A stretch of DNA of 64,000 nucleotides from Solen grandis (lineage: Eukaryota > Mollusca > Bivalvia > Adapedonta > Solenidae), in the NCBI GenBank assembly GCA_021229015.1, contig CM037780.1, positions 64,209,354 through 64,273,353 of the forward strand, given 5' to 3'. The position numbers and the translations under genes were made by a program. Below are positions 25,801 through 31,576 of this stretch, piece by piece; within the stretch, counting starts at the first letter, position 1; every line of letters starts with the position of its first letter. The notes beneath the pieces are model-generated. The model was not told where the DNA came from and did no database searches. It worked only from the letters and a program-made list of their open reading frames with translations.

Positions 25801-27617
25801 CAAGAAGAGGGAGGTGAAGGTTAAGTTGGAACTGGCCCACAAGACGGACAAAATCTCCCAGGCACAACAAGAGATAACTGATGTAAGCTACCAATGAACT
25901 CATTCATCTGACATTGAATTCACAAAAGAAAAAAAATAAATAAATAAAATTGAAATTGAACTTTCTCCGATTTAAAATATATTGGTGTACGTTGTAAATC
26001 TGTTATTAAGGAAAGTATAGGAGAAGGGCAGATAATCAACACTTACAGTGAATTTAATCACTTTCGGTCAACAAGAGACTAGAAGGTCTGATTTGCGAGC
26101 AGGATGTTGGGGTTGATATGAAGCAGAAAAATTACAAAATTGACTCTTTTCTCAGCATTAGTATAGGGACTATTTCACCTGGTGTCAGAATGATATAACT
26201 GGGCGTCCAATGATTTCTGCACTATCTATGGCAACATAATAGAAAGTCTCTATAATACTGTTGGTGGAAAAACCCAGTAAATAACACATTGGGTTAAGTT
26301 GATTTGGTTATTCATTATTTTGAAATGTTGAGTCTCCAATGGGGCATTTTTAGAAAATACTGTTTGAGGAAGGAATGGCACATCACTATTTCTAACTCGC
26401 AATTTAAGATTTTCCTCTGCTTAAATATTTTTTGGAAAATCTATTGTTCCCTTCTTTTTGCATCTATGTTACCGATAAGTTCATCTCGCATGTTATGGCC
26501 ATGATATGTTAAAAATATTTTAAGTGTTTTGATAAAAAAAAAAAAAAAAAAAAAAGATTTCGGAGTTGAGGTGTTTAGATGAGTAGTTTAACTAAGACTC
26601 GTCAATTCTTCTAAACAGTGGGTTCAGCGAGTAGAGAAAGGGCAGCGGGATTTCGAGTCAATATCGGCAACAGTAAGGAAGGAGGTGGCCAGGTTTGACA
26701 AGCTGCGAGTGGCCGACTTCAAGGCCAGTGTGATCCAGTACCTTCAAAATCTGATGGAGAAGCAGCAACAGGTAAGTCTTGCAACAGTTCATTTTTGTGG
26801 AGCGTTTGAAGCCTAATAAGCCTGCATGTGATACATTTTATGCGTTTTGTTACTCCGTAGTGCCAGTTTGTATTAAAAGTAATTATATTTAATGAGTTCT
26901 TGTATACATCAGCAGGGCAGCCAATGAGTTACTTGCAAGATAATAAGTTTCTCGCCTCTTATTGGCATCTTTAAAGAATGATAGATGTTATGAGCCATAA
27001 AGTCAGTTGTTTCTGCTTTCTGATACCGTGAAACTTCAACTGTACTCAAGAAATTGAGAAGGCTGATCAGATACACCCTTTTCTTTTTCTGTTTTTCTTT
27101 TCCTAGGTTAATACAATTTAAGATTTTTACTTTTATCTCTCCCCATCTCTCTCGATAAATGGAATTGAGTTTGTAAACTTTTAATCTATTTCATGTATTA
27201 CTTTAACTAAATCATTATCACTCACATCTGGATCAATAGAAAGAGCCTGCAGATATATCACTTCCAGTTTTAGATCGCTAATGAATGGAGGGTTAGTATG
27301 ACGTTACGTAATGTTGAAAAGTTGTTGAAAAATGGTGTTAAAACTCAATACTGTTAATAACTCTATCCATATATTGTGATTTTTCAAATGTAATGTTTCC
27401 TCTTTCTTTCTAGAAAAGGTTACTTTATCATGTGACTGCTCTTTCTCTCTGTCTCTCTGAAACAACAATTTTCACCAGTTATTACGTCTTCGTGTATTTA
27501 TTTACCTCACCATACACTAGTTTTTCAATGTTCAAACCCTTAATCAACCTTGTCTGTCTGTTCCAGTTGATCAAACATTGGGAGCAGTTTCTGCCCGAGG
27601 CAAAAGCAATCGCATAG
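1692..27617 (+). CDS. SNX2: Sorting nexin-1/2 (SNX-BAR retromer subunit), 11 coding exons, 5' end outside window
   Basis: The spliced exons are 1692-1821, 3553-3785, 4275-4373, 5653-5794, 9812-9890, 10608-10800, 23388-23481, 24895-25100, 25739-25882, 26619-26771 and 27567-27617. They join in phase to 507 codons and a TAG. Human SNX1 and SNX2 are about 520 residues, so only the extreme N-terminus is missing. Order of parts: acidic N-tail with DLFS (visible residues 1-121); PX domain (about 122-250) with the phosphoinositide-binding RRFSDF (169-174), a PPAPEKS loop and RRAALERYL; BAR coiled coil (about 281-507) ending FLPEAKAIA. The family binds PI3P/PI(3,5)P2 on early endosomes, dimerises with SNX5/6-type partners and tubulates membrane for retromer-linked retrieval. 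No frameshift or stop was found. Invertebrates commonly have one SNX1/SNX2 ancestor, so the vertebrate symbol is approximate. The C-terminus and the ELPKATNT segment look closer to SNX2 than to SNX1. Confidence 0.95.
2049..2282. mobile_element. Complete piggyBac-like MITE with TTAA target site
   Basis: A 234-bp element has perfect 13-bp terminal inverted repeats (CCCTTTCCCTCAT and ATGAGGGAAAGGG). Each end is flanked by TTAA (2045-2048 and 2283-2286), which is the piggyBac target duplication. There is no ORF. A second, right-half copy lies at 204-305. It sits in the SNX intron between the first two visible exons. Confidence 0.85.
2094..2144. repeat. Near-perfect hairpin inside the piggyBac-like MITE
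   Basis: Arms CATAAAACC + A + GATCAGCCTGCGAG pair with CTCGCAGGCTGATC + A + GGTTTTATG around a TAA loop. That is 23 base pairs with one A/A mismatch. Confidence 0.85.
2418..2769. mobile_element. hAT-like MITE
   Basis: The 13-bp terminal inverted repeats are GGGGTTTTCTTAA (2418-2430) and TTAAGAAAACCCC (2757-2769). Left flank ATGTC and right flank ATGTC (after CCCCG) may be part of a target duplication. The interior has several inverted CTTGCCC/GGGCAAG motifs. Assignment to hAT rests only on the CAGGGG-like end. Confidence 0.6.
2770..3552. other. SNX intron, no feature beyond T-rich tracts
   Basis: AT-rich intron with a T/G tract near 2900-2935. No coding or repeat structure was recognised. 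Confidence 0.5.
3553..3785 (+). CDS. SNX2: SNX exon: low-complexity linker before PX
   Basis: The acceptor GAGCAG is followed by GT, which completes a Gly codon, then 77 codons rich in Pro, Glu, Thr and Ser ending SSKDDDK, and then donor GTGGGT. The segment is an unstructured linker. The DLFS-GGG junction across the intron supports the phase. Confidence 0.88.
3786..4274. other. SNX intron, nothing recognised
   Basis: Short AT-rich intron with consensus GTGGGT and CCAG boundaries. An open frame runs from the intron into the PX exon, but the acceptor at 4273-4274 defines the real exon start. Confidence 0.6.
4275..4373 (+). CDS. SNX2: SNX exon: start of PX domain
   Basis: Exactly 33 codons run from [12 protein letters not shown] to VVYKCITK, between TGGCCAG and GTAAGG. 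This is the first beta strands of the PX domain and is very conserved in SNX1/SNX2. Confidence 0.93.
4374..5012. other. SNX intron, nothing recognised
   Basis: AT-rich unique-looking sequence up to the Helentron-like element that starts near 5013. Confidence 0.5.
5013..5620 (+). mobile_element. Helentron-like non-autonomous element, family B
   Basis: Two tandem copies of a 5' unit begin near 5013 (GCCTGAAGGGTTGTATTA) and 5249 (GCCCGAAGGGTTGTATCA). Both continue with CCCTCAGT.GTC, repeated GTCCGT, AACCT..TGAACxCAACTCCTCC and TTTGGTTCAAAC. The 3' end carries the inverted motif ACAATACCTTCGGGC and finishes TGCTCTTGTT, like family A elements. It abuts the SNX PX exon at 5653. The Helentron class is inferred from subterminal inverted repeats plus a CTCTTGTT end. 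Confidence 0.6.
5653..5794 (+). CDS. SNX2: SNX exon: PX lipid-binding core
   Basis: The exon encodes [15 protein letters not shown], where the RRF signature contacts the 3-phosphate of PI3P, followed by [13 protein letters not shown] (the membrane-inserting Pro loop). Donor GTAGGG follows the first base of the Gly codon (phase 1). A Helentron-like element ends only 33 bp upstream (5620). Confidence 0.94.
5966..8150 (+). mobile_element. Helentron-like element (HINE type), family A, full copy with tandem array
   Basis: The 5' end AGCTCACCTGAGC folds on itself with GCTCATGGTGAGCT. It is followed by a CCGTCGTCCGTGCGTGC tract, an ACATCTCCTC..AACCGCT block, a central tandem array and a 3' end ACTCAGGTGAGCGA, then hairpin GGGCCATCATGGCCC, then TCTTGTT. 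The ends share the subterminal inverted repeat CTCACCTGAG/CTCAGGTGAG. Subterminal inverted repeats, a 3' hairpin and a central minisatellite are the hallmarks of Helentron-associated elements in molluscs. No Rep/helicase ORF is present, so the element is non-autonomous. Confidence 0.75.
6235..7975 (+). repeat. ~165-bp tandem array inside the Helentron-like element
   Basis: About eleven monomers of about 165 bp (158-165). Each has GTTTTACATAGAGTTATATA, then CTTCTTCTATGAATCCAT, GGCCTAGAGCTTAGATATTT, CATCATCTTATGG, CCAAGATTGT and ACCAGGGGTCACTT. Monomers begin near 6355, 6520, 6678, 6839 and so on. The same monomer recurs in the copies at 20243-21620 and 21855-22408. Confidence 0.9.
8151..9262. 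other. SNX intron with a degenerate ~65-bp T-rich repeat
   Basis: From 8281 to about 8580 a TTTATACC-(C/T)TGGGxTTTxCTAAA motif recurs about five times at loose spacing. The chance ORF there simply follows the repeat. A G run lies at 8980-8993. Otherwise AT-rich and featureless. Confidence 0.45.
9263..9760 (+). mobile_element. 5' fragment of a Helentron-like element, divergent subfamily
   Basis: It begins AGCTCACCTGAGCACGATGT after a T run, continues with GATCACCTCCGTCCGTTGTG and AACGACATCTCCTCTGAAACC, then a repeated GAAA.TGCTA..CAGATTTTGAT block. The 3' hairpin and CTCTTGTT end are absent. It stops within about 50 bp of the SNX exon at 9812. Confidence 0.6.
9812..9890 (+). CDS. SNX2: SNX exon: C-terminal PX helix
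   Basis: The acceptor TGTAAG is followed by GT, which completes Gly, then [10 protein letters not shown] and [11 protein letters not shown], breaking in phase 2 before GTGAGT. The RR..L pattern is the last PX signature. Confidence 0.92.
10050..10209 (+). mobile_element. 3' fragment of a tRNA-derived SINE (type 1)
   Basis: GTGTCCGGATACTGGGTGTG, ATCATGCAATATGTCTAC and GGTTGAAATACTG through ACAAACAAAC match the body and tail of the SINEs at 29724 and 62702. The tRNA-like head is missing (5' truncation). Confidence 0.7.
10608..10800 (+). CDS. SNX2: SNX exon: PX-BAR linker
   Basis: Sixty-four codons include the split Arg, then [33 protein letters not shown] and the amphipathic stretch before the BAR domain, ending KMDESDE at GTAGGT. 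In vertebrate SNX1/2 the equivalent segment carries the amphipathic helix that assists membrane bending. Confidence 0.94.
12351..12394 (+). repeat. 44-bp direct repeat, copy 1 (copy 2 at 13820-13863)
   Basis: TTATTTTACACTGTATTAGA and the following 24 bases recur identically at 13820-13863, 1.47 kb away in the same intron. The flanks differ. Confidence 0.85.
13820..13863 (+). repeat. 44-bp direct repeat, copy 2
   Basis: Identical partner of 12351-12394. The sequences diverge immediately after ..TTTGTATGA. Confidence 0.85.
14228..14245 (+). other. Candidate 18-nt in-frame SNX microexon
   Basis: A pyrimidine-rich tract (CTCTTCCCCAATCTTTCTCGG) leads to AACAG, then TGGGATTATGACATGGAG (WDYDME), then donor GTAACA. 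The neighbouring exons end and begin in phase 0 (..DESDE and WFEEK..), so the insertion keeps frame. It also begins with Trp like the next exon. Splice signals are seen; use of the exon is inference. Confidence 0.4.
17708..17783 (+). repeat. 38-bp tandem duplication
   Basis: Two identical 38-bp units starting TGATTAATATTAGC and ending GATGATAC lie back to back (17708-17745 and 17746-17783), indicating a recent duplication. Confidence 0.9.
18100..19005 (+). mobile_element. Helentron-like element, family A divergent copy (array member 1)
   Basis: It starts AGCTCTTCTGAGGACATGTG with the inverted partner CTCAGGATGAGCTG, then degraded GTC repeats. About four tandem units follow, with TTTGCACTCTAGCATCTTCATTT, AAACTTTATGACAATG, GGCTGATATC and GGAGTTATGCCCC. 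The end is TCTTGGCCCTCTTTTT. A small SINE fragment is inserted at 18389-18432. The next element starts 8-9 bp after this one ends. Confidence 0.65.
18389..18432 (+). mobile_element. Truncated SINE (type 2) tail inserted in the Helentron-like element
   Basis: TGAAATACTGTCGAAGTGACAGTAAATTCA matches the 3' end of the SINEs at 35220 and 55171. TCATTTCTTCAGCA on the left and TCATTTCTTAAGCA on the right look like a 14-bp target duplication with one change, and the host repeat resumes after it. Confidence 0.65.
19014..20242 (+). mobile_element. Helentron-like element, family A subfamily with ~150-bp array (array member 2)
   Basis: The 5' end is AGCTCACCTGAGCATAGCTC and the 3' end is CTCAGGTGAGCGATCTAGGGCCGTCTTGGCCCTCTTGTT. 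The interior is about seven tandem units of about 120-150 bp with TTTACACACTAGAGGCCACA, CCAATCTTCCTCAAACTTGG, GATGATATCTTGAACC and AAGTAGGTCAGTAGGTCAAA. The terminal structure matches the copy at 5966 but the internal minisatellite is unrelated, so ends and core have been exchanged between subfamilies. Confidence 0.75.
20243..21620 (+). mobile_element. Helentron-like element, family A (array member 3)
   Basis: It starts AGCTCACATGAGCACAACGT at the base immediately after the CTCTTGTT end of the previous element and ends GGGCCATCATGGCCCTCTTGTT. It carries about five of the 165-bp monomers seen at 6235-7975. Because 165 is divisible by three, the array stays open for 165 codons on the minus strand, which is a by-product and not a gene. 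Confidence 0.78.
21621..21852 (-). pseudogene. LINE reverse-transcriptase fragment
   Basis: Read on the minus strand this gives about 77 uninterrupted codons. They include [41 protein letters not shown] and [15 protein letters not shown], the N-terminal fingers block of non-LTR reverse transcriptases (the KASGPDxIP motif) of the Jockey/CR1-like type. It stops exactly where the Helentron-like elements at 21620 and 21855 begin and end. Catalytic motifs further downstream are absent, so it cannot be functional. Confidence 0.8.
21855..22408 (+). mobile_element. Helentron-like element, family A, short copy (array member 4)
   Basis: Same ends as array member 3 (AGCTCACATGAGCACAACGT to GGGCCATCATGGCCCTCTTGTT) but only about 1.5 monomers inside. 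The 3' part joins directly at CCCTAGGTGAGCGA, consistent with array contraction or internal deletion. Confidence 0.78.
22409..23387. other. End of the long SNX intron, T-rich tracts
   Basis: AT-rich sequence with poly-T tracts near 22902-22918 and 23040-23080. No coding potential beyond chance. Confidence 0.5.
23388..23481 (+). CDS. SNX2: SNX exon: BAR helix 1 start
   Basis: The exon begins [20 protein letters not shown] directly after TTTTCAG and ends in phase 1 at GTATGT. The preceding intron of 12,587 bp is the longest in the visible gene and is full of mobile elements. Confidence 0.94.
23616..23735 (+). mobile_element. Old SINE (type 2) relic
   Basis: GGCTTGCAGTACGTCAGCAG, TTCTCCACCTGTAATT and ATTATATGACTGTAATATTT are a degraded match to the body of the SINE at 55171-55423. 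It lies in the intron after the WFEEK exon. Confidence 0.55.
23881..24090 (+). mobile_element. Helentron-like fragment, family C
   Basis: TTAGTCCCCTACCAGTGTTT with the inverted partner GGAGGGGACTATAGG is followed by CAACGTCTGTCTGTCAGTCT and CATGATAACTTTAAAACC. The layout (terminal hairpin, GTC-rich tract, then ATGAAACTTGG) parallels families A and B, but no 3' terminus was found. Confidence 0.45.
24091..24894. other. SNX intron, nothing recognised
   Basis: AT-rich intron remainder between the family C fragment and the exon at 24895. The several short open frames on both strands share no family features. Confidence 0.5.
24895..25100 (+). CDS. SNX2: SNX exon: BAR helix 1/2
   Basis: The exon encodes [29 protein letters not shown] and [13 protein letters not shown], all near-invariant in SNX1/2. 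Acceptor is CCCAAG and donor is GTATTG. Confidence 0.95.
25101..25738. other. SNX intron, nothing recognised
   Basis: Unique-looking intron. Open frames here extend from the flanking exon in other frames. Confidence 0.55.
25739..25882 (+). CDS. SNX2: SNX exon: BAR helix 2
   Basis: Forty-eight codons run from [13 protein letters not shown] to AQQEITD between TTGCAG and GTAAGC. Heptad-like charged residues fit the BAR coiled coil. Confidence 0.94.
25883..26618. other. SNX intron with poly-A tract
   Basis: AT-rich intron with a long A run at about 26534-26555. No coding signal. Confidence 0.55.
26619..26771 (+). CDS. SNX2: SNX exon: BAR helix 3 start
   Basis: Fifty-one codons begin [16 protein letters not shown] and include [20 protein letters not shown], ending QQQ at GTAAGT. 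Confidence 0.95.
26772..27566. other. SNX intron, nothing recognised
   Basis: AT-rich intron with pyrimidine-rich stretches towards the acceptor at 27566. Confidence 0.55.
27567..27617 (+). CDS. SNX2: SNX terminal exon and stop
   Basis: After GTTCCAG the exon reads [16 protein letters not shown] followed by TAG (27615-27617). This is the conserved SNX1/2 C-terminus. Confidence 0.96.
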   Translation: MIKHWEQFLPEAKAIA

Positions 27618-29360
27618 TGTTCATATGTGACTGATTCAACACTATCTGATTTGATGGCAGAGGATGAAAGATAAAGGAATGAGTCATTGGAACCTGTAAT
27701 TGTGTCCTCATTTTTGACCCTGTTTATTTATTTTTTTTAGTTTGGTTAAAAAATATTTTTTTTATTGTATAAGGGTCATATATTTTAAGTATATAATACT
27801 GATAAATACACAGTTTATTTGTTAAGATTCTCTATGATAACTAAAATTGACCAAAGCCATGATGATTTGGTTCCAGATGACACTAATTTGGTCAGGCTTG
27901 GTTTAAAAGCAGGAGTTGCTTTTTTAAAGTACATCTCATTGTTAAGTATGAAGACTAGTTTGTTTTAGATGCATAGATCAGTAGAGTATCCTTTTCACTT
28001 TTATATAAGTTCCTGCATTTTACAGTATGCTGTATTTTTTTTTTTACTATTATGAACGATAATAGATTGAAAACATGATGTTTTTGGAACAGAGAAAACT
28101 GTTGATGTAGTCCATCATGATGCAGTGATTGATGAGAAAGCTTGTGTCCATGTAATCTGTTACTTGTATGATATGTTACATTATACCTTACCGGTATATC
28201 CTGCTAGTAAGGTGTCCTGTCCTGATGTGTGCAATAAACAGCCGTAAGTTATTTGAACGTGTTCAAACTCCTACCACATGTGCCAGCGTGTGCCATGTTC
28301 AACCATTGAAAATATTGAACAGCTTTTACATTGTCTTTTTTTTAGGTTTAAATTTTAGAAGTTAAGCCATATAATGGCAGTTTACCCATGTTTTATACAT
28401 GAACATTCAGATTTTCCATATTAAGTCAGAAGAATCTTTTTGTAAGTACAAGGCACATACTCCAAGAATTGCAATAACACATACTTTCCTTCAACATGAT
28501 GTTTAAAATGTGGTAGAAGTTTGATAGTCCTTCAGTTTTAGAGATTTTTTTCCTTTTGTGCAGTCAAGATTCAATATATATATTTTTTTTTCATCATTTC
28601 TTTTTTTGTCATCTAATATCATTATTTTAAATATATAGATATTATATTTTTTCTCTTTTGACATGATAAATGTATGTAACAAGATTTTTGCTGTAGAGAA
28701 CACCAGGTTTTGTGCTAAATCAAAATAGTTCAAGTGTTTCTCTGGTGACAAATAATAGAAAATAAATTGTCATGTCACTTACATACGATTTGAGAAGATA
28801 ACAACGTGTATGTATTAAAACATGTAGTGTTTTAAATGGATTTAAAGGGTATTAAACCTGAAAACTATCTGACTCATGCAGCAAGGTTGTTGTTTCAATC
28901 ATGCTATGGTTTTCATTGTGATATTTATGGAAATGTGAAATTGTCAGAATGTCCATTTAAAACTTAATTACACAGAGGTTCTCATTAAAACCACAGTATA
29001 TGATTTTGGTTTTGAATTTTGAACTCTATTCAGTAAATTATATTGTTGTTTTTTTTAGACAGAATATATTGTCTTGGATTCTGCTAATACATCTTATATT
29101 TTGTGGCCATTGTTAGGTGTGGTTTTTGCCACAAAGTTTCTATAGATACGGTAATAATATGATTTTTATTATCTTTTATAAATGCGAACAAAACGTTTTG
29201 ATACATGTATATATGAATCAGTGTTAAAAGAGTGCTTGTTGATTCAACTTGTGTATTTACCTATGGTTGATTATGTAAATGAGAAAATGTTACATGTAAA
29301 TGGTACAGATGAATGTAATTTAATCATAATTTGAAATAAATATAAGTATGACTATTATAA
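27618..29360 (+). other. Probable SNX 3' untranslated region
   Basis: AT-rich non-coding sequence after the stop with a canonical AATAAA at 29335-29340. An earlier AATAAA-type signal lies near 28214. The end is an estimate about 20 nt after the signal. Confidence 0.5.
29335..29340 (+). terminator. Candidate polyadenylation signal AATAAA for SNX
   Basis: AATAAA lies 1.7 kb after the stop, followed by AT-rich then TG-containing sequence. It is the last canonical signal before the SINE at 29724. Confidence 0.45.
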
Positions 29361-29723
29361 ATTGTCTTGACTTTCCTGTCTATCCCACTTAATTTCATTT
29401 CTAGCAGATATATAAGGAGGGAAAAAAGTATTGCTATACTCCTTATGGCTTTTTCCACGCACTGAACTCTCATGTTTACTGCATTTCGTTTATTACTAGA
29501 TTTCTTTTCAATTCAAACACACATACAAACACAATTCCATGTCACAAATATTCCTTAGTGGTGTTAAGGATTCAGTATTGGATTTCAATACAATCTTGGG
29601 CCATATTTCACCAATCTCTGGAATCTATATTAAAGATCCAGATTTGATTATCCAATTTTTTTTTTTTGATAAATGAATTTATGAAAAACTATTCTTTTAT
29701 TATAATTTTGAGAAATATAATTA

Positions 29724-30002
29724 TTGGCTGAGTGGTTAGAGCATCCACCCCGGAATCAGGAAGTCGTGGGTTCGATCCCCAGCTGCGACATACCAGGGTC
29801 ATAAAAAATGGTACTGGTATAGCTCCTTTGCTTGGCGCTCGGCATATAAGGGTAGTTGCAGAACTGATTGGCTCGGTGTCAGGAATATGTGACTGGGTGT
29901 GGTATCATGCCACATGTCTACGGCATGATACTGCCTGTCTCAAGTAGACATCGTCTCCAAATGACTGAAATACTGTTGAACTGTTAAATCCAATAAACAA
30001 AC
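29724..30002 (+). mobile_element. tRNA-derived SINE, type 1
   Basis: An A-box-like GGCTGAGTGGTTAGAGC and a B box GGGTTCGATCCCC are followed by CAGCTGCGACATACCAGGG, a body (GGTACTGGTATAGCTCC, ATAAGGGTAGTTGC, GCATGATACTGCCTGTCTC) and the tail AAATGACTGAAATACTGT..CAATAAACAAAC. No clear target duplication remains. Related copies are at 10050, 38747 (minus), 53822, 60733 and 62702. Confidence 0.85.
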
Positions 30003-30294
30003 TAGGAAATTGATAAGATTTAATAAAACATCATTTGAAAATGTGCACTTATTGAGTCTTGGGACTAAAACAAACTCATGAGATTTATGAATTCAGGCCC
30101 TGTACCCTAGAAAGGGAGGAGTAGTGGCACACGCTAAATAGCTCATTTTCTGCCTCTTAGAAACGTAATCTTGGCTTCGATCGCACTAGAAATTTGAATT
30201 TGGAAACTTCATTACCAAGAGAAGATGCTTGTATTGTCAGTACTTTCATGACATTGTCTCGTGTTTTTTTTATTTATTTATGTTCTTGGTATTT

Positions 30295-30320
30295 CGTCGC
30301 ATGAATTCCATAATGTTCTA
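30295..30320 (+). repeat. Left terminal inverted repeat (26 bp)
   Basis: Its reverse complement is identical, base for base, to 34457-34482. It starts CGTCGCATGAATTC and ends AATGTTCTA, overlapping the 9-bp motif TGTTCTATC that recurs inside both ends. Confidence 0.95.
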
Positions 30321-30567
30321 TCATCATTTTTTGCAAAAATGGAGATATTTATATCGCTGGACAGCTATTGTCGAGCCCTACATGAATATGTGACTTAAAA
30401 CATGTTTTCTTTAATTTTAAGAAGGGTAATAACAATTCAATTTTGTTCTATCTCAAGAAGAAGCCAAAACTTTAATTCCAGAATGTTCTATCTTCTAGTC
30501 CAATAGAATGTAAAGGATCATACCACGTGACGCTTTGTTTACACTCATCGTCTGTACACATGCTTTC

Positions 30568-31576
30568 ATGTTCAAGTCAAAACACACTGGACAATTTCAC
30601 AAAGTAATTATGTAAGTATATTGTTTATATAGGTATCTTTAACATAATATTTTATATTAAGACTACTTATACTTGACCAGCCTTCTAGATTAAACAGACT
30701 TGCTAAATATAGGCTCTAATACATGACTGTATTTGAAGAATCTACCAGTAATTCGGATAACATTTTTCGGATAGCTTATATGTAAACGGTAAATAAATAA
30801 TTTTAATTTATATTTCAAAGGGATAAACTGCTAAGGAATGTGCTATAGTGTTTCGAAAACATTCTTCTTTCAGGGCATCATTTACTTCTCTACCTGACGG
30901 GGTCATTATTCACATTTTGAGCAAACTTGATATCCAGTTTCTGTTGCAGACAGCATGCAGAATTTCAAAGAGATTTCGCTTCATTATAAACAGTTATTCA
31001 ATGCTTTGGAGAGATTTCGAATTCGAGCATCCTTTAACAGTAACCAATAATGATCTTCTTAGAATTTTAAAGCATTCAAGGCAGTTTCAGAAAATGCTGT
31101 TACCGTATACAACCTTCAGGTGTGAAGTCCCTGACATAGACATACTTTTATGTAGACACTTTAATGGTTTGAATTTATTCTGGCTGAGCTTGAGTCGATG
31201 CCCTTTATCAACAATATGTTTTCTCAGTGAGTGTCCAAAACTAGAAATACTTGACCTTTCTGAATGTAACAACCTAGTAGATGATGATTTCAGTGTCATT
31301 AAAAACTGTAGACATCTTAGCCAGCTGAATGTTGCATTTACAAGAATCACACCCGCCACTTTAATAGAATTATGCAGGAGCATTGCTTTAATTACTCTGG
31401 ATATTACTGGTATAGGATTAGGTCTTCATGATTGTGAAGAAATCTTATCTGAACAGTACAGGTCACTGTTATATTTCCAGATAACCTTAGATGACACAGT
31501 TGACCGAGCTGAATTCGAAGACAGAATCGAAGACAGATATCTGGACTGTTCGGTCAAAGTTGTGAGACATGTATAG
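30568..31576 (+). CDS. F-box and leucine-rich-repeat protein, transposon-borne
   Basis: The open frame covering 30874-31576 encodes an F-box (SLPDGVIIHILSKLDIQFLL..SMLWRDFEF) followed by LRR-type repeats (CPKLEILDLSECNNLVDDDF, CRHLSQLNVAFTRITPATL, ALITLDITGIG), as in FBXL proteins that present substrates to SCF ubiquitin ligases. There is no ATG ahead of the F-box in the same exon, but ATTCTTCTTTCAG at 30861-30873 is a strong acceptor. A preceding exon 30568-30611 (MFKSKHTGQFHKVI plus AT) with donor GTAAGTATA joins in exact phase, giving about 248 residues and a 262-bp intron. The stop overlaps the ATG of the next frame by 8 bases. The whole gene lies inside the transposon repeats. The domain calls are firm; the first exon is inference. 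Confidence 0.8.

Noticed and set aside
29724..29800. Possible tRNA gene (A and B boxes)
   Set aside because: No proper cloverleaf with paired acceptor stem, and the sequence continues into a SINE body. The same applies at 60733, 62702 and 38996.
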